Positions 46,456 to 55,394 of a stretch of DNA of 64,000 bases are shown here, piece by piece (within the stretch, counting starts at the first letter, position 1; every line of letters starts with the position of its first letter). The stretch is taken from the NCBI RefSeq assembly GCF_041429795.1, contig NZ_CP163424.1, positions 2,978,001 to 3,042,000 on the forward strand, read 5' to 3'. A program made the position numbers and the translations under genes. Under the pieces are notes generated by a model, which searched no databases, had not been told where the DNA came from, and worked only from the letters and a program-made list of their open reading frames with translations. Source of the stretch: Algimonas porphyrae (GTDB lineage Bacteria > Pseudomonadota > Alphaproteobacteria > Caulobacterales > Maricaulaceae).

Positions 46456-47154
46456 TCAGGCGCTCAGAAATATGGGAGGCCGGTCCGGCGCCAGCCCGAC
46501 CGCTGTCAATACCCCGCCATAAACCGCACCCGTATCGACATTGATCCTGCGTTTGTCATCGCTGACATCAGGTTTATGACCATCGGTCGGTGTATGCCCG
46601 TGGATCACGCAATAGTCTGATAGCGCAGGGTTACTCCATGACGGACTGTCGAAAAAGGCGTGTGTCCGGCCCCAGAGATGCTGCCGTTCATCAGGATCCG
46701 GAAACAGGTCGATATTGATCGCTGCGTGGACAAAGACGAGCCGGCGATCCGGATCATGGTAGTGTGTCGGTCGTCGATCCAGCCAGTCCAGATGCGCTTC
46801 CGGCGGATGGTCCATCCCCCGCGCCCGGTAACTGTCCAACGTTTCGGTCCCGCCATGATCACACCACCAGTCCGGATTGATCGAATGACGGAGCGCATCC
46901 ACCATCATGGCTTCGTGATTGCCCTTCAGACACATCACGCGGTCCTCTTCCCGCGCATCCAGAGCCATCAGATAATTGACGACGCCTGCACTATCCGGAC
47001 CCCGGTCGACATAGTCACCAAGATGGACAAGCCTGTAATCCTGCCAGGAATGGTGTTCCCGATGATGCCGGAAAACATCCTTGTGCAATTGCTGCAAGCG
47101 ATCCAGCTCGCCATGAATATCGCCGATTGCATAATAGATAACGCCTGCGCTCAT
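46456..47154 (-). CDS. PPP-family metallophosphatase (Ser/Thr phosphatase-like)
   Basis: 232 residues with the complete PPP signature: GDIHGELDR, LGDYVDRGPDS and KGNHEAMM, plus the later HGHTPT histidine. It holds two metal ions and dephosphorylates a protein or nucleotide substrate in the cytoplasm. It converges with the podJ-like gene, 11 bases apart. Start ATG at 47154. Confidence 0.9.
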   Translation of the reverse strand: MSAGVIYYAIGDIHGELDRLQQLHKDVFRHHREHHSWQDYRLVHLGDYVDRGPDSAGVVNYLMALDAREEDRVMCLKGNHEAMMVDALRHSINPDWWCDHGGTETLDSYRARGMDHPPEAHLDWLDRRPTHYHDPDRRLVFVHAAINIDLFPDPDERQHLWGRTHAFFDSPSWSNPALSDYCVIHGHTPTDGHKPDVSDDKRRINVDTGAVYGGVLTAVGLAPDRPPIFLSA

Positions 47155-47200
47155 GGCTTTATCCTAATCCATTCGGGACTCGTGATCCCGATCCGTTTAT

Positions 47201-47668
47201 ATGGACGTCATGACGATCCGGCTCGCCACCCGCCCTGATGACATTGCCGCCGTCAAATCTCTGTTTACCGATTATCTGCGTTTCATCGAAGATTATCTTG
47301 GCCAGTCTCTGTCCTTTCAGGGCACGGAGCGGGAGTTTGCCGACTTCCCTCACACTTATGATGCGCTGTGGCTGGCTGAGCTGAACGGTAAACCTGTCGG
47401 GGCGGTCGGGCTCAAACCATTTGCCGACCAGACAGCGGAGTTGAAGCGTCTCTGGGTTTCACCCGACGCGCGGGGTCACGCATTCGGTCAGCGTCTTTGC
47501 AAAGCTTGCATCGCAGGGGCCCGCGCGCACCGTTACACACGCCTGCTGTTGGATACAGATCGCGGCTTGAATCACGCCAACGCCATTTATGAGGCGCTCG
47601 GCTTCAGCGACGTGCCCCGCTATTACGACAATCCGATGGACTCTCGCTTCATGGCGCTGGACCTCTAG
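47201..47668 (+). CDS. GNAT-family N-acetyltransferase
   Basis: 155 residues. N-terminal TIRLATRPDDIAAVKSLF; the central LKRLWVSPDARGHAFGQRL contains the acetyl-CoA-binding V-x-P-x-x-R-G-x-x-x-G motif; DRGLNHANAIYEALGF and VPRYYDNPMDSRFM complete the fold. Substrate unknown. The ATG at 47210 (MTIRL) is as likely as 47201. Overlaps the convergent DUF1501 stop by four bases. Confidence 0.85.
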   Translation: MDVMTIRLATRPDDIAAVKSLFTDYLRFIEDYLGQSLSFQGTEREFADFPHTYDALWLAELNGKPVGAVGLKPFADQTAELKRLWVSPDARGHAFGQRLCKACIAGARAHRYTRLLLDTDRGLNHANAIYEALGFSDVPRYYDNPMDSRFMALDL

Positions 47669-49086
47669 GCGGAGCCTCCACTCATAAAGCCCAGATCACG
47701 GGTCGCGAAGCGGTCGAGATTCGGCAGAACCCTGTCGATTTCGTCTCGATCCAGACCGAACCAGCCGCCCAGCGTTGCAGCATACTGATCGACGGAGATG
47801 GACGGGATCATGCGCGCACGGCTACGCGTGAACCGTTCGCTGTCCGGATCCAGCTCGGGCATGTCGCCATAGATGCGCTGTCCCTGAACCGACCCGCCAA
47901 AGACGAATTGATGACTGCCCCAGCCATGATCGGTGCCGTCACCATTATCGGTCAGGGTGCGCCCGAAATCGCTCATGGTGAACAGGGTCACATCGTTCCA
48001 GACGCCCATCTCGATCATGGCATCGCGGAAGGCACTGATGGCGTCGGCAACTTCGCTCAGCCGTCCCGGCATGCTGCCGGATTGATTATTGTGCGTGTCG
48101 AAGCCACCCGTATCGGTATAGAAAATCTGACGATTCATACCCAATACGCCGCGCAAGTTGATCGCATTGGCAACAGCCAGCAGCTGCTTTCCCAGCTTCG
48201 TATCAGGAAAGACGGTATTCAGGCCAGAGGCCTGTGCGAACGCCTCGCGGTAACTGCGCATATTCTCGATCCCGCGCGCTTGGCCGGCAACGACATCGCG
48301 GGCAAACAGATTGTCCGACCCGTGGCTCGTATCCCGCAGAAATGCATCCATCAGGTCGCGAGCGTCTTGGCCATGTGAGCCGGAAGTCAGGAAGCTGCGG
48401 ACCGACATGTCGATTCCGAGCGAGCTGGGATTGGAGGGTGCCTTGAACTGGTTCGTGCGTTCCGCCGCCAAGAAGATGTCGCTACTGCCGCCCGTGATCA
48501 GAGAGAAGTCGGCATTGCCGATCCCACCATCCCGGATCATCTCATCCATGAAACTGCCGCCCCAGCCCCGACGCACACCTTCGGTTTCCATCGCCATCCA
48601 GGTCGATTGCTGGTCATTATGGGAGAAGAGTTTACGAGGCAGTGCGTCTACGCCGGTATTCATGCCGGTTTTGGATGTCGGGGTCAGCAATGGGCCGACC
48701 GCGCCGACCATGGCGCCTTCGCCGCTATCGAACATGGCCTTGAAAGATGCGAGTTCCGGAACCAGACCGAAAGTGCGCCCACCAAATCCATCCGGTCCCG
48801 ACGATGTCAGGGCCAGCAGGTTCTCGCGCGCACGGGAACCGTCCCCATAGCGGTTCACGATCCCGGGACGCAGCCCCAGAAAGCTGTCATAGCTCGGCTG
48901 ATCGCTGGGCAGGACGGCATCGAACATATCCGCGCCGCCCTTGAGAAACACGCCGACCAATGCCTTGTAACCGCCCGTATCGGCCGCGAAAGCCTGCTGA
49001 CGACCCAGCCCCGCCAGCGCCCCGGTAGCGCCCAGAAAACCGGCTGCGGAAGCCTGCAGAAAGAGACGTCTGTTATAATAAGCCAT
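47665..49086 (-). CDS. DUF1501 family secreted protein
   Basis: 473 residues. Signal sequence with NRRLFLQASAAGFLGATGALAGLG, similar to a twin-arginine motif (RRLFL). The core DGTDHGWGSHQFVFGGSVQGQRIYGDMPEL is typical of DUF1501 (alkaline-phosphatase-like fold). Family members are found with DUF1800 proteins, as here. Exported, function not established. It follows the DUF1800 gene by 12 bases on the same strand, so they form an operon. Confidence 0.88.
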   Translation of the reverse strand: MAYYNRRLFLQASAAGFLGATGALAGLGRQQAFAADTGGYKALVGVFLKGGADMFDAVLPSDQPSYDSFLGLRPGIVNRYGDGSRARENLLALTSSGPDGFGGRTFGLVPELASFKAMFDSGEGAMVGAVGPLLTPTSKTGMNTGVDALPRKLFSHNDQQSTWMAMETEGVRRGWGGSFMDEMIRDGGIGNADFSLITGGSSDIFLAAERTNQFKAPSNPSSLGIDMSVRSFLTSGSHGQDARDLMDAFLRDTSHGSDNLFARDVVAGQARGIENMRSYREAFAQASGLNTVFPDTKLGKQLLAVANAINLRGVLGMNRQIFYTDTGGFDTHNNQSGSMPGRLSEVADAISAFRDAMIEMGVWNDVTLFTMSDFGRTLTDNGDGTDHGWGSHQFVFGGSVQGQRIYGDMPELDPDSERFTRSRARMIPSISVDQYAATLGGWFGLDRDEIDRVLPNLDRFATRDLGFMSGGSA

Positions 49087-49098
49087 GATCCCGTCTCC

Positions 49099-50847
49099 CT
49101 AGTTCAGCGCAACATAGTCGGCGGACGCGACCGTCATCAGCATGGCAATGCGAACACGCGACCGGATGTCGGTGTCGCGACTATTGCCCTCCCGGACCGG
49201 CAGGGCTTCGACGGCTTCGATAATACGCGTCCGCGTCGTCTCGCCCATGCGACCGGCGAGAAGTTTCAGGTCGAGCAGATCGACCAGCGCGGTCGCATCA
49301 TCGCCCAAGGCCAGCTCTTCGCTCAGATCCGGTACCAGAATGCCGATCCTGTCCGTATCTCCCTGCGTGATGAAGCGGGACATGAAGTTCAGATAGCCCA
49401 GAGCCGCCGCCTGATTGACGATCTGCAGCTCCGGCGCGGTCAATCCCGCATCGCCTGTCTCGGTCGACGGGGCGATATAACCAGGTCGGTAGAAATTGAA
49501 GACGGACGGGCTCTTCAACGGCGACTGGCCGAGCGAGGTGAGCGGGTTTGACGTATCGGCGAAACTGTTAAAAGCCTGGATCGTGATCTGTGTCGAAGCG
49601 GGCTTGGCATAGGTCCGCGCCAGCTGGACAAATTTCAGAACCGGTTCGCGCAGCTTGCCTTCAGTGGCACCGCGGACATCATCGAACAACGTTTCGTCCA
49701 GCAGGATTGCAGCCAGTGTGGCCGATAGATCGCCGCGTTGTCCCGTACCGAAATTACTTCCGTCCTCAGCCGCGTACCGTCCAGTCTCGAACGCGTTGGC
49801 GACACGTTCGACATAAGTGGGTTCGGGATGGCTGGCCGTAAACCGCTGAATGAGCTGCCGCGAAACGAACGGGGCCATATTGGGATGGGCGAAGATGGCG
49901 TCGAGAGCCTGAGTGATCGACGTATCGCCCGGTGTGCCGGCCGGAATGGTCGTACCGAGGAAGGTCTTCTCCAGTTCGGAATGCTCCCGGTCGACCATTT
50001 CCATCGGGACCTCATAGCCATCAGGACCACGTCTGCCTGAGCGAAAATCGGTTCCGGCATGGGCCAGACCTGTGAAGACGCGCGCCAGACCGACCACGTC
50101 TTCATTCGTATAGGTTTCGATTTCCTGACCACTGCCATCCAGCCGCGGTGTGCCGTCCATGTTCAGCTCGACCAGCCCGATGGTGAACAATTGTAAAATC
50201 TCGCGCGCATAATTCTCATCCGGCTGACGGCCCTTGGATGGATCACCCTTGCGATTATAGATATAGGTCAGATACTCGCCCATGATCGGGGAATAGGTGA
50301 CCTCCTGCATCAAATCGCGGTAATTGCCGAACGCATTTCGGTCGAGAATATCGAGATAGCTGCCGAGACCGTAGCGAACCTTGCTGCTGAATTGCGCATT
50401 GCTGATGACGAAAAGCTGCGACAAAGCGAATGTCATGCGCGCTCGAAGCTGGGCATCCGATGTGATCATCGCTTCCCACATGGCTTGTGACGACTGACGG
50501 CGAGAAACCTCATCAGCCGCGACGCGCGAGCGCATGAAGTCTTCATAGCCAAAGGCTGGCTTGGCCAGCTCGGCACTGACCCACGCTGCGGCATTCGTTC
50601 CGGTCAGCGCATCGACCTCGTCGCCGTCAAGCCCCAGACCTGCGAGTTGCAGAAACTGAGCCGCCTCGACCTTGGTTTCAAGCGCGCTGTTCAGAACCGG
50701 CGGAGGGGGCGGTGGGGGTGGAGGCGTCCCGCCCGTTGGATCAGCGACCGGACCACCGCCCCCTCCGCCGCCACAGGCGGCAATTATGATTGCGGTCGAA
50801 AGGATCGCCAGATGGCGGCTGGCGGCCTTGAAAAACACTGCGCCCAT
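49099..50847 (-). CDS. DUF1800 family lipoprotein
   Basis: 582 residues. N-terminal signal with a lipobox (IIIAAC) followed by a glycine run (CGGGGGGG) and a proline run, then the DUF1800 domain: AAWVSAELAKPAFGYEDFMRSRV, NAFGNYRDLMQEVTYSP, NYAREILQLFTIGLVELN and SPSVFNFYRPGYIAP. Probably surface or periplasmic anchored by lipid. First gene of the DUF1800/DUF1501 pair. Confidence 0.88.
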   Translation of the reverse strand: MGAVFFKAASRHLAILSTAIIIAACGGGGGGGPVADPTGGTPPPPPPPPPVLNSALETKVEAAQFLQLAGLGLDGDEVDALTGTNAAAWVSAELAKPAFGYEDFMRSRVAADEVSRRQSSQAMWEAMITSDAQLRARMTFALSQLFVISNAQFSSKVRYGLGSYLDILDRNAFGNYRDLMQEVTYSPIMGEYLTYIYNRKGDPSKGRQPDENYAREILQLFTIGLVELNMDGTPRLDGSGQEIETYTNEDVVGLARVFTGLAHAGTDFRSGRRGPDGYEVPMEMVDREHSELEKTFLGTTIPAGTPGDTSITQALDAIFAHPNMAPFVSRQLIQRFTASHPEPTYVERVANAFETGRYAAEDGSNFGTGQRGDLSATLAAILLDETLFDDVRGATEGKLREPVLKFVQLARTYAKPASTQITIQAFNSFADTSNPLTSLGQSPLKSPSVFNFYRPGYIAPSTETGDAGLTAPELQIVNQAAALGYLNFMSRFITQGDTDRIGILVPDLSEELALGDDATALVDLLDLKLLAGRMGETTRTRIIEAVEALPVREGNSRDTDIRSRVRIAMLMTVASADYVALN

Positions 50848-51012
50848 GAAGTCGTCTCCCCTGCAGGTCCGGCCCCAGCCCGGGAATTCCTGCCCTCACC
50901 CTGTCCTTTTCGTCCTAATTGAGTCCTAAATGTGTTGCTAAACGAAGTCTTCACATGAATCGCAGTCACGCCAGGCTGAGCAGGCCCGCGCTACGTGGCG
51001 GATCAATTCCGG

Positions 51013-52299
51013 TCAGGGAGCTGTGACGGGAGGTGCGGGCGTTTCGTGCAGATCGAAAGCGCTATGCAGCGCGCGCACGGCAAGTTCGGTATATTCGCTA
51101 TCGATCAGCACGCTAATCTTGATCTCCGACGTGGCGATCACTTCGATGTTGATCCCCTTGGCCGCCAGCGCTTCGAACATGGTCTGTGCCACACCTGTGT
51201 GCGACCGCATGCCGATGCCGACCACCGAGACCTTGGTCACGTCGCGGTCATGTTTCAGAGCTTCGAAACCGATCTCCTGACGCGCCTGTTCCAACGCTTC
51301 CAGCGCAGTATCCAGATCCCGTTCGCCCACTGTAAAGGTCAGATTGGCGGTATTGTCCGAGCGCGATATCCCCTGCACGATCATATCGACGATGACGTTG
51401 GCGTCGCTCATGGCCTTGCAGACACGAGCGACAACACCGGGTTCATCGGCCAGACGCAACAGGGTGATCTGGGCTTCATCGCGACTATAGGCGACACCGG
51501 AAACGACGCGTTCTTCCATGGTTTGATCCTCATGACAGACGAGCGTGCCGGGATTGTCCTGGCCCGCTTCGGCCATGGAGGTCAGCACGCGGATAGGCAA
51601 ATCATTGTTCATGGCCAGCTCGACCGAGCGGACCTGTAGAACCTTGGCTCCGAGGCTGGCCAATTCCAGCATTTCCTCAAAGGCGATGCGGTTCAGACGG
51701 CGGGCTTCGGGAACGATTCGGGGGTCAGTCGTGTAGACGCCGTCCACATCGGTATAGATATCGCAACGATCCGCTTTCAAGGCGACGGCCAGCGCAACCG
51801 CCGATGTATCGGAGCCACCCCGCCCCAGAGTCGAAATACGACCTTCATCATTGATGCCCTGAAAGCCCGCCACTACTGCGACGTGGCCGTTCGCCAGGCT
51901 CGGACCAATCGCAGAGCTCTCGATTTCGGCGATCCGGGCCTTGCTGTGGGCCATGTCGGTCCTGAGCGGGATCTGCCAGCCGAGCCAGGATCGGGCGGGT
52001 ATGCCGCGTCGACGCAATGCAATGGCCAGCAGGCCGGACGTGACTTGTTCGCCAGAAGCGACGATCGAGTCATATTCATCCTCAACCGCGCCACCGGACT
52101 TTTCCCCGGACGGCGCCATGTCCGCATCCAGAGCATCAACAAGTGCAACGAGGCGGTTGGTTTCGCCGCTCATTGCCGAAACGACGACGGCGATTTCATG
52201 CCCTGCAGCAACTTCGGCCGCGACCAGTTTCGACACCGCGCGTATGCGGTCGAGATCGGCGACGGATGTGCCGCCGAATTTCATGACGATGCGACCCAT
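51013..52299 (-). CDS. lysC: Aspartate kinase
   Basis: 428 residues. Catalytic domain: VMKFGGTSVADLDRI at the N-terminus, VVSAMSGETNRL, TLGRGGSDTSAVALA and TDVDGVYTTDPRIV. Two C-terminal ACT domains follow (ISRSDNTANLTFTV and VIATSEIKISVLID) for feedback regulation. It phosphorylates aspartate at the head of the lysine, threonine and methionine pathways. ATG at 52299 is preferred over the longer frame. ubiG lies divergent, as in many alphaproteobacteria. Confidence 0.95.
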   Translation of the reverse strand: MGRIVMKFGGTSVADLDRIRAVSKLVAAEVAAGHEIAVVVSAMSGETNRLVALVDALDADMAPSGEKSGGAVEDEYDSIVASGEQVTSGLLAIALRRRGIPARSWLGWQIPLRTDMAHSKARIAEIESSAIGPSLANGHVAVVAGFQGINDEGRISTLGRGGSDTSAVALAVALKADRCDIYTDVDGVYTTDPRIVPEARRLNRIAFEEMLELASLGAKVLQVRSVELAMNNDLPIRVLTSMAEAGQDNPGTLVCHEDQTMEERVVSGVAYSRDEAQITLLRLADEPGVVARVCKAMSDANVIVDMIVQGISRSDNTANLTFTVGERDLDTALEALEQARQEIGFEALKHDRDVTKVSVVGIGMRSHTGVAQTMFEALAAKGINIEVIATSEIKISVLIDSEYTELAVRALHSAFDLHETPAPPVTAP

Positions 52300-52506
52300 G
52301 GGTCTGGGCTCCTGCAATTACGGCTCCGGGCTGTAGGCGAAGGCTGGAAACGACGCAAAGAGAAAGGGACAAATCGTCAAGACTCGGCTGTCTTTCGACA
52401 GTTGGCATGCGGCGACGTGGTTCCGACGCACCGACTGCACCCATAGACCAAAGAAAAACCCGCCGCGGCGCGAACCGGGCGGGCATCTTTCGAATTGTCG
52501 CTGAGA

Positions 52507-52674
52507 CTACTCGACAGCGTCCTTGGCATCGCCAATGGCGTCCTGCACCTTGGCTTTCGCCTGTTGCGCATGACCCTTGGCTTCCAGGGACTTGTCATCG
52601 GTCGCTTCGCCGATTTCTTCTTTCGCCTTGCCGACAGTCTTGTTGTAGCCAGCTTTGATATGTTCGCTTTCCAT
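52507..52674 (-). CDS. CsbD-family stress protein
   Basis: 55 residues, shorter than the ordinary ORF cutoff. MESEHIKAGYNKTVGKAKEEIG then GHAQQAKAKVQDAIGDAKDAVE is the CsbD-like signature (hydrophilic helices, K/E/A-rich). CsbD proteins are stress-induced; function unclear. An exact EcfG-type promoter (GGAAC at 52752-52748, CGTT at 52730-52727, 17-base spacer) lies upstream. Confidence 0.85.
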   Translation of the reverse strand: MESEHIKAGYNKTVGKAKEEIGEATDDKSLEAKGHAQQAKAKVQDAIGDAKDAVE

Positions 52675-52726
52675 GATTTTTCCTTTTATCTGGCGCGACA
52701 GGGGTGACGCGCTTCTGCATTAAAAG

Positions 52727-52752
52727 AACGACTTGGAGCGCTTTGCGGTTCC
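52727..52752 (-). promoter_or_regulatory. EcfG-type promoter of the CsbD-like gene
   Basis: GGAAC, 17 bases, CGTT, on the minus strand; the -10 is about 53 bases from the CsbD start. Exact consensus for alphaproteobacterial EcfG (GGAAC-N16/17-CGTT). Confidence 0.75.
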
Positions 52753-52781
52753 GAATACGATCCTGTCGCGTATGAAGGGAC

Positions 52782-53558
52782 ATGGCCCACGCTGAGACCG
52801 CACCCGAACATCTACGTTCCGTTTCCGTCGACCCGCGCGAAATGGAGAGTTTTTCGCGAATGGCACATGACTGGTGGAATCCGGACGGCATGTTCCGACC
52901 GCTACATGTGATGAACGGGGCGCGGCTGGCGCTGATCAAGGACGCCATTTGCGATCATTTCCTGCGGGATCCGGATCTGGAGAAGCCGCTCGACGGATTG
53001 CGCCTGCTCGATATTGGTTGCGGCGGTGGTCTGCTCTGCGAACCCATGGTCCGACTGGGCGCAACGGTGACCGGCGTCGATGCGCTGGAGAAGAACGTCA
53101 AGACGGCCAAAACCCACGCGCAATCGGTCGGACTGGAAGTCGATTACCGACACGGCACCATCGAGCAGATGGTCGAAGCGGGCGAGCAGCCCTTCGACGT
53201 CGTCTTGAACATGGAAGTGATCGAACATGTCGCCAATCCGCGTGACTTTATTGCCGACTGCGCCGCCATGGTCCGCCCGGGCGGGCTAATGATGTGTTCG
53301 ACCATCAACCGGACCCTCAAGGCTTTCGCCTTTGCGATCGTCGGCGCTGAATACGTCCTGCGCTGGCTTCCACGCGGCACACATCAATATGAGAAACTGG
53401 TCAAACCGACCGAATTGCAGGCCCATCTGCGCGCAGCCGGGCTGTCGGTTGACCGCGTTCAGGGCATGAGCCTCAATCCGCTGACCGAACGCTGGTCCGT
53501 CGGGGACGATCTATCTATCAACTATGTGACGGTCGCGACAAAGCCGACGGACATGTAG
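52782..53558 (+). CDS. ubiG: Ubiquinone biosynthesis O-methyltransferase UbiG
   Basis: 258 residues of the class I methyltransferase fold: EMESFSRMAHDWWNPDGMFRPLH at the N-terminus, SAM-binding LLDIGCGGGLLCEPM, VTGVDALEKNVK, and later NMEVIEHVANP. It carries out both O-methylations of the ubiquinone head group. Divergent from csbD and lysC. Complete length. Confidence 0.94.
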   Translation: MAHAETAPEHLRSVSVDPREMESFSRMAHDWWNPDGMFRPLHVMNGARLALIKDAICDHFLRDPDLEKPLDGLRLLDIGCGGGLLCEPMVRLGATVTGVDALEKNVKTAKTHAQSVGLEVDYRHGTIEQMVEAGEQPFDVVLNMEVIEHVANPRDFIADCAAMVRPGGLMMCSTINRTLKAFAFAIVGAEYVLRWLPRGTHQYEKLVKPTELQAHLRAAGLSVDRVQGMSLNPLTERWSVGDDLSINYVTVATKPTDM

Positions 53559-53642
53559 CATTGTGAAGCTTGTCAACAGGCTGTGGATAGTGGCGATGAA
53601 TATGAAGCTATGGCCTGCTTCTGAGGTTTGTTAACCTTTCTC

Positions 53643-53667
53643 GGAACGAAAAGAGTTAATGGCCGTT
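53643..53667 (+). promoter_or_regulatory. EcfG-type promoter of the ParB-like gene
   Basis: GGAAC (53643-53647), 16 bases, CGTT (53664-53667), about 92 bases before the ATG. Exact consensus. Several GTTAAC motifs and a DnaA-box-like TGTGGATAG near 53582 lie in the same leader. Confidence 0.72.
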
Positions 53668-53758
53668 AACCAGTATAGCGGTAATTTAACCGTAAATACG
53701 GAACCCTGTAAGCCTGCGACGCGTATTGTCTTTGTTAACCATGACGGTTGGAGACAAG

Positions 53759-54379
53759 ATGATGTTGTGCACATCCGACACACAAACTGTTCAACATGCG
53801 ACTGTGGACGAATTCAGACTGCTTCGGGGTAAACTGCTCGGCGGTGCCCACTTGCGGGATGTCAAGAGTCTGCAGGAAAGCATTGCACGCTTCGGTCTGC
53901 TCTCCCCCATCATCGTTGTCAGGCGGGCCGCCACGCTCGTTGTTGTCGATGGCCGGAAACGATTGGCAGCGATCCGCCGCCTTTCCTTCCAGGGTCGCCT
54001 GCCCCGCTCCCTGGTCCGCATCCCCTATCTGATAGCGTCCGAAGCCGCGCCCCATCGGTCGATGCTCATCCATAATCGCGAGCTATATGACGCGATTTCG
54101 GAACAGATGCAGGCTGGGACCAACCTCGATACACTCGCAGACACCTATCATCTGTCCCGGCAGTGCGTGCGTGACATTCTGACCCTGACCCGACTGGACC
54201 CGATCATTCGAGAGGCTTTCTTCAATCGACTGATCAATATTTCCCAAGCCAAAGCCTATGCGGCTATTCCAGACCGCGTCGCGCAGATCAGGCGTTTACG
54301 CCAGATGGGTCTGTTTGCGACGGCTGACGATATTCTGGCACAGGACGAACAGGACGAGCCGGAAGCTCTGGTTGCCTGA
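53759..54379 (+). CDS. ParB/Spo0J-like nuclease-domain regulator
   Basis: About 206 residues. The ParB N-terminal domain is visible (LGGAHLRDVKSLQESIARFGLLSPIIVV, VVDGRKRLAAIRRL), followed by a central helix-turn-helix (LDTLADTYHLSRQCVRDILTL) and a C-terminal helical part. No ParA is nearby, so it is unlikely to be the partition ParB. It may be a transcriptional regulator of the same fold. The start at 53759 is supported by GGAG at 53749-53752; 53741 is also possible. An EcfG promoter precedes it, so it belongs to the stress regulon. Confidence 0.7.
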   Translation: MMLCTSDTQTVQHATVDEFRLLRGKLLGGAHLRDVKSLQESIARFGLLSPIIVVRRAATLVVVDGRKRLAAIRRLSFQGRLPRSLVRIPYLIASEAAPHRSMLIHNRELYDAISEQMQAGTNLDTLADTYHLSRQCVRDILTLTRLDPIIREAFFNRLINISQAKAYAAIPDRVAQIRRLRQMGLFATADDILAQDEQDEPEALVA

Positions 54380-54405
54380 CCATCATATCGCCTGACCACC
54401 ATATC
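54374..54405. repeat. 16-bp tandem repeat at the ParB-like 3' end
   Basis: GCCTGACCATCATATC and GCCTGACCACCATATC are adjacent and differ by one base, and a third partial copy GCCTGATC begins at 54406. The first covers the stop codon of the ParB-like gene. Confidence 0.6.
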
Positions 54406-54755
54406 GCCTGATCAAAAGATTTTACGCAGGATGAACCCTGACGATCGAGGCTGATATATCGCCTGTCGCTGGAACCAAATGCGGGCCCAGGACTTAACTT
54501 ATCAGAGCCGGCAGATAACGGCATTCCCATTTCGGCATTTGCCGGTTCCATCTGCCCCATCCAGTCGCGACCGCCATATGACGGGCGCGATGTCTGCTCA
54601 ATACGATATACTCTAAAACACTGATAAATATCACTTTTTATACCCCTTTGGGGAACCGAAATGATCGCTTCACGTTGACTATCTGAAGGGTTTTATCGGG
54701 CGACTGATGTCGCCCCTCGGCCTTCGGGTTGAGTAACGATTGAACAGGACAGATC
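54380..54755. other. Intergenic region with repeats, EcfG promoter and hairpin
   Basis: This 376-base gap contains the end of a 16-bp repeat, an AT-rich stretch (54600-54650), the EcfG promoter of the next gene (54652-54676) and a GGGCGAC-TGAT-GTCGCCC hairpin at 54698-54715. The hairpin lies in the leader of the DUF2141 gene. No CDS was found. Confidence 0.6.
54652..54676 (+). promoter_or_regulatory. EcfG-type promoter of the DUF2141 gene
   Basis: GGAAC (54652-54656), 16 bases, CGTT (54673-54676), about 80 bases from the ATG at 54756. Exact consensus. Confidence 0.75.
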
Positions 54756-55235
54756 ATGAACACCAAAAGATTTATCACCGTTGCCAGCGCACTGGCCGTT
54801 TCGCTCGCTCTGCCATTGGGTGGGGCCGTCAAGGCGTCCGAATTCTTTGCCGCACAAAGCCAAGGCGGCGCCGCAAGTGCCGACCTGATCGTCAAGGTCG
54901 AAAATATCGACAAGACAGAAGGCCAGCTTCGCATCGGCCTCTATGACAGCGAAACCGGATTCGAAGACGATCGCGAGTTGAGAGGCCAGACCGTCCCTGT
55001 CACAGGATCGACCATGCGGATCATTTTCGACGACCTACCGGTCGGTCGCTACGCCATCAAAGTCTTCCACGACCAAGATACGGACGGGTCCCTTGACAAG
55101 GATTTTATGGGCATCCCGTCCGAACCTTATGGTTTTTCCAACAATGCGTCGGATCCTTTCAGCGCACCGGAATGGAAGGAAACGCGCTTTGCTCTTCCCC
55201 GAGGCCAGATGACCCAGTCTATCGATCTTGGCTGA
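54756..55235 (+). CDS. DUF2141 family secreted protein
   Basis: 159 residues. Signal peptide (ITVASALAVSLALPLGG...KASE), then a beta-rich domain with VENIDKTEGQLRIGLYDSETGFEDD and KVFHDQDTDGSLDKDFMGIPSEPYGFSNNA as in DUF2141. Periplasmic or secreted, function unknown. EcfG promoter upstream and two strong terminators downstream, so a single-gene stress transcript. Confidence 0.83.
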   Translation: MNTKRFITVASALAVSLALPLGGAVKASEFFAAQSQGGAASADLIVKVENIDKTEGQLRIGLYDSETGFEDDRELRGQTVPVTGSTMRIIFDDLPVGRYAIKVFHDQDTDGSLDKDFMGIPSEPYGFSNNASDPFSAPEWKETRFALPRGQMTQSIDLG

Positions 55236-55265
55236 GCTTCAGCTACGAGCCACATGACCAGTGAG

Positions 55266-55296
55266 AAAACCGGATCTGTCATCGGTCCGGTTTTTT
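55266..55296 (+). terminator. Rho-independent terminator after DUF2141
   Basis: AAAACCGGA pairs with TCCGGTTTT around an 11-base loop, followed by TT (six T's at 55291-55296). Confidence 0.8.
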
Positions 55297-55340
55297 CATA
55301 CGCGTCATTCACGTCGGGGCTTTGACGATACGCCAATAAT

Positions 55341-55373
55341 AAGGCCAGCTCCTTTGTCGGGAGCTGGCCTTTT
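55341..55373. terminator. Bidirectional terminator between convergent genes
   Basis: AAGGCCAGCTCC and GGAGCTGGCCTT form a 12-bp stem with T's on both sides. It lies between DUF2141 (+) and the convergent secreted-protein gene (-). Confidence 0.8.
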
Positions 55374-55394
55374 CAAATGATGTTCTAAGCTGTC

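Noticed and set aside
53654-53671. Possible CtrA site GTTAATGGCCGTTAACC upstream of the ParB-like gene
   Set aside because: The TTAA halves are separated by 6, not 7, bases. It also overlaps the EcfG promoter, which explains the sequence better.
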